From the NCBI RefSeq assembly GCF_000972385.1, contig NZ_JXTE01000116.1, positions 1 to 14,894 of the forward strand: DNA of 14,894 nt, given 5' to 3'. Positions 13,810 through 14,894 of the stretch are shown piece by piece. Each line of letters begins with the position of its first letter. Position 1 is the stretch's first letter. Source of the stretch: Streptomyces sp. WM6386. Lineage in GTDB: Bacteria > Actinomycetota > Actinomycetes > Streptomycetales > Streptomycetaceae. The notes beneath the pieces are model-generated. The model was given only the letters and a program-made list of their open reading frames with translations, did not search any database and was not told where the DNA came from. The translations under genes were made by a program, and so were the position numbers.

Positions 13810-13835
13810 ACGCTAGGAAGGTACGCACATGTGCG
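13810..13835 (-). promoter_or_regulatory. Candidate promoter of surface protein B with an upstream palindrome
   Basis: TAGCGT (minus strand, 13815-13810) fits TANNNT and matches the box in front of the sortase gene. A perfect 12-base palindrome, CGCACATGTGCG (13824-13835), lies nine bases upstream in the spacer or -35 area, where a bound regulator would interfere with or aid RNA polymerase. No clear -35 is seen. The rest of the 199-base spacer (13734-13932) shows nothing else I can support. Confidence 0.4.
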
Positions 13836-13932
13836 CGAACGCTGTCGGGCGAATGGGGCACAGATGTGGGCCGGTCGGGGGACGGCGACGGCGTGGCGGC
13901 CGCCCCCCGGGGGCCGGCGGGGTGCGGGCGCG

Positions 13933-14697
13933 TCAGGACTTGGCGTCCGGGAAGAGGTTCAGGAACGGTTCCGCCGACGCCGTGATGCCCCGGCTGTAGG
14001 GCGCGTCGAAGTCCCAGATAAGGAAGAGCAGGAAGGCGATCAGCGCGGAGAAGATCCCGGCGAGGATCAGCTCGCGCGCCGTACGCCGGATCTGCAGGGC
14101 CAGGACCATGCCGATGGTGACGACGGCCCCGCCGATCAGCCCGAACCACACCACGCCCGGCATCGTCGCCCCCATCGAGTTGATACGGGCGGTGCGCGCC
14201 TGGTCGGCCGCGGCCACCTGGTCCACGAGCGGCTGGTAGGCCTGGGCCTGGAAGTCCGTATCCGGCTCGTAGTCGGTGACGTCGTGGCGGATCCGCTCGA
14301 GGAGGTCGGCGCCCCGCTGGGTGGCCTTGCCGTTGTCGGCCATCGCCTTCCACTCGGTGTTCACCACGTGTCCGACATAGGCGTTGACATCGTCCCGAAT
14401 ACGGTCACGGGCGTCGGCCGGGTAGACCCGCACGCGCTCCGAGATCTCGTGCAGGGCCACGGCCTCCGCCTGGACGTGGTCCTGGGCGGCGCTGCGCCCC
14501 TCCCAGACGCCCGCGATGGCCAGGCCCAGGACGATGGCGTACACCACGCCGATCCACATCGTCATGTACTCGATGACGTCCGGGGTCTCGCTGGGGTCCT
14601 CGTCCTGGGCCGCCGCCTTGTGGCGGACGACGGAGATGATGACCACCACGCCACAGGCGGCCAGCATCGCGAGGGTGAGAACAAGCCATTCCGGCAA
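13933..14697 (-). CDS. DUF4239 (bestrophin-like domain) membrane protein
   Basis: This 254-aa integral membrane protein has two N-terminal helices (about 3-24 and 45-63) and two C-terminal helices (about 181-201 and 209-228). They flank a soluble helical part of about 115 residues rich in charged and Gln residues. This two-plus-two pattern, with VWEGRSAAQDHVQAEAVALHEISERV after helix 2, is that of the DUF4239 family, described as bestrophin-like; ion transport is suggested for the fold but not shown here. The start is TTG 14695-14697: GGAGG lies six bases upstream and the first membrane helix begins at once. A longer frame to 14793 reads through the neighbouring gene's end and is rejected. 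The upstream gene ends 16 bases before the start, so the two are probably co-transcribed. Confidence 0.85.
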   Translation of the reverse strand: MPEWLVLTLAMLAACGVVVIISVVRHKAAAQDEDPSETPDVIEYMTMWIGVVYAIVLGLAIAGVWEGRSAAQDHVQAEAVALHEISERVRVYPADARDRIRDDVNAYVGHVVNTEWKAMADNGKATQRGADLLERIRHDVTDYEPDTDFQAQAYQPLVDQVAAADQARTARINSMGATMPGVVWFGLIGGAVVTIGMVLALQIRRTARELILAGIFSALIAFLLFLIWDFDAPYSRGITASAEPFLNLFPDAKS

Positions 14698-14713
14698 GGG
14701 ATGCCTCCAGGGA

Positions 14714-14894
14714 TCAGCGCGGACGCAGCGCGGCGACGGCGACCAGCGCGGGCACCGTGATGAGCAGGACGAAGGTGAGCGGCGACGTGCCACCGCGGGT
14801 GGCTCGCCTGGGTGCCGGGGCCTTGTACACCGGATAGTGCACGGGGGCCGCGGCGGGGGCCGGGGCCGGCTCGGCCGGCGGCGTGGGGGTCGGG
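14714..14894 (-). CDS. Pro/Ala-rich single-pass membrane protein, C-terminal part
   Basis: The minus-strand frame is open from the window edge to TGA at 14714-14716 and gives 59 residues. First comes a Pro/Ala/Thr-rich stretch, then VHYPVYKAPAPRRATRGG, then one hydrophobic segment (SPLTFVLLITVPALVAVAAL) and a short RPR tail. It looks like a linker plus a C-terminal membrane helix. The GTG in VHYPVYK could even start a 40-residue protein, so the N-terminus is unresolved. It ends 16 bases before the DUF4239 start, and the ribosome binding site of that gene lies in the gap, suggesting an operon. I do not recognise a family. Confidence 0.6.
   Translation of the reverse strand, partial: PTPTPPAEPAPAPAAAPVHYPVYKAPAPRRATRGGTSPLTFVLLITVPALVAVAALRPR

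Overview
The window is chromosomal DNA of a high-GC actinobacterium, most likely a Streptomyces. The support is the codon use (third positions almost all G/C), the purine-rich ribosome binding sites with ATG, GTG and TTG starts, and the gene families: an RsbW-like ATPase tail, an ECF sigma factor with a zinc-type anti-sigma factor, a class F-type sortase, a LysX fusion, a MarR regulator and a DUF4239 protein. I see no rRNA, tRNA, CRISPR array, insertion sequence, phage gene or origin. No in-frame TTA codon was seen in the genes called, so none looks bldA-dependent. The species cannot be read from this sequence alone.

Left part (1-4260). The end of an ATPase gene (1-98) and an Fpg/Nei-type DNA glycosylase (130-993) lie on the plus strand. 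They run into a four-gene minus-strand cluster: ECF sigma factor (3509-4054), an unrecognised acidic protein (2793-3308), a membrane zinc-finger anti-sigma factor (1935-2585) and a lipoprotein (998-1870). This reads as an envelope-stress signalling cassette. A very strong hairpin (3356-3423) sits after the sigma gene, and a candidate ECF-type promoter sits in front of it.

Middle part (4261-7273). A secreted CapA-like metallophosphatase (4261-5418) diverges from the sigma gene across a repeat-rich 206-base spacer. A MarR regulator (5440-5943) and an alpha/beta hydrolase (5990-6805) are divergent. They share a short spacer with two related 17-base inverted repeats, centred 31 bases apart, one at each start codon. 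A universal stress protein (6812-7273) follows on the minus strand.

Right part (7362-14894). A full-length LysX fusion (membrane phosphatidylglycerol lysyltransferase plus class II lysyl-tRNA synthetase, 1090 aa) is followed by a Tat- or Sec-exported polysaccharide deacetylase. Next comes a class F-type sortase (11603-12271) beside two small secreted paralogues (12603-13115 and 13209-13733). Each paralogue has a signal peptide, an Ig-like domain with two cysteines, a shared glycine-rich motif, a C-terminal membrane segment and an Arg-Arg-Arg tail. Neither has LPXTG. They are separated by a strong bidirectional hairpin. The window ends with a DUF4239 (bestrophin-like) membrane protein starting at TTG and the tail of a Pro/Ala-rich single-pass membrane protein.

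Much of the content concerns the cell envelope: sensing, lipid lysinylation, polysaccharide deacetylation and surface anchoring. The most interesting candidate for something not well described is the sortase with its two non-LPXTG surface paralogues. Next are the sigma cassette with its extra gene and hairpin, and the paired MarR operators.
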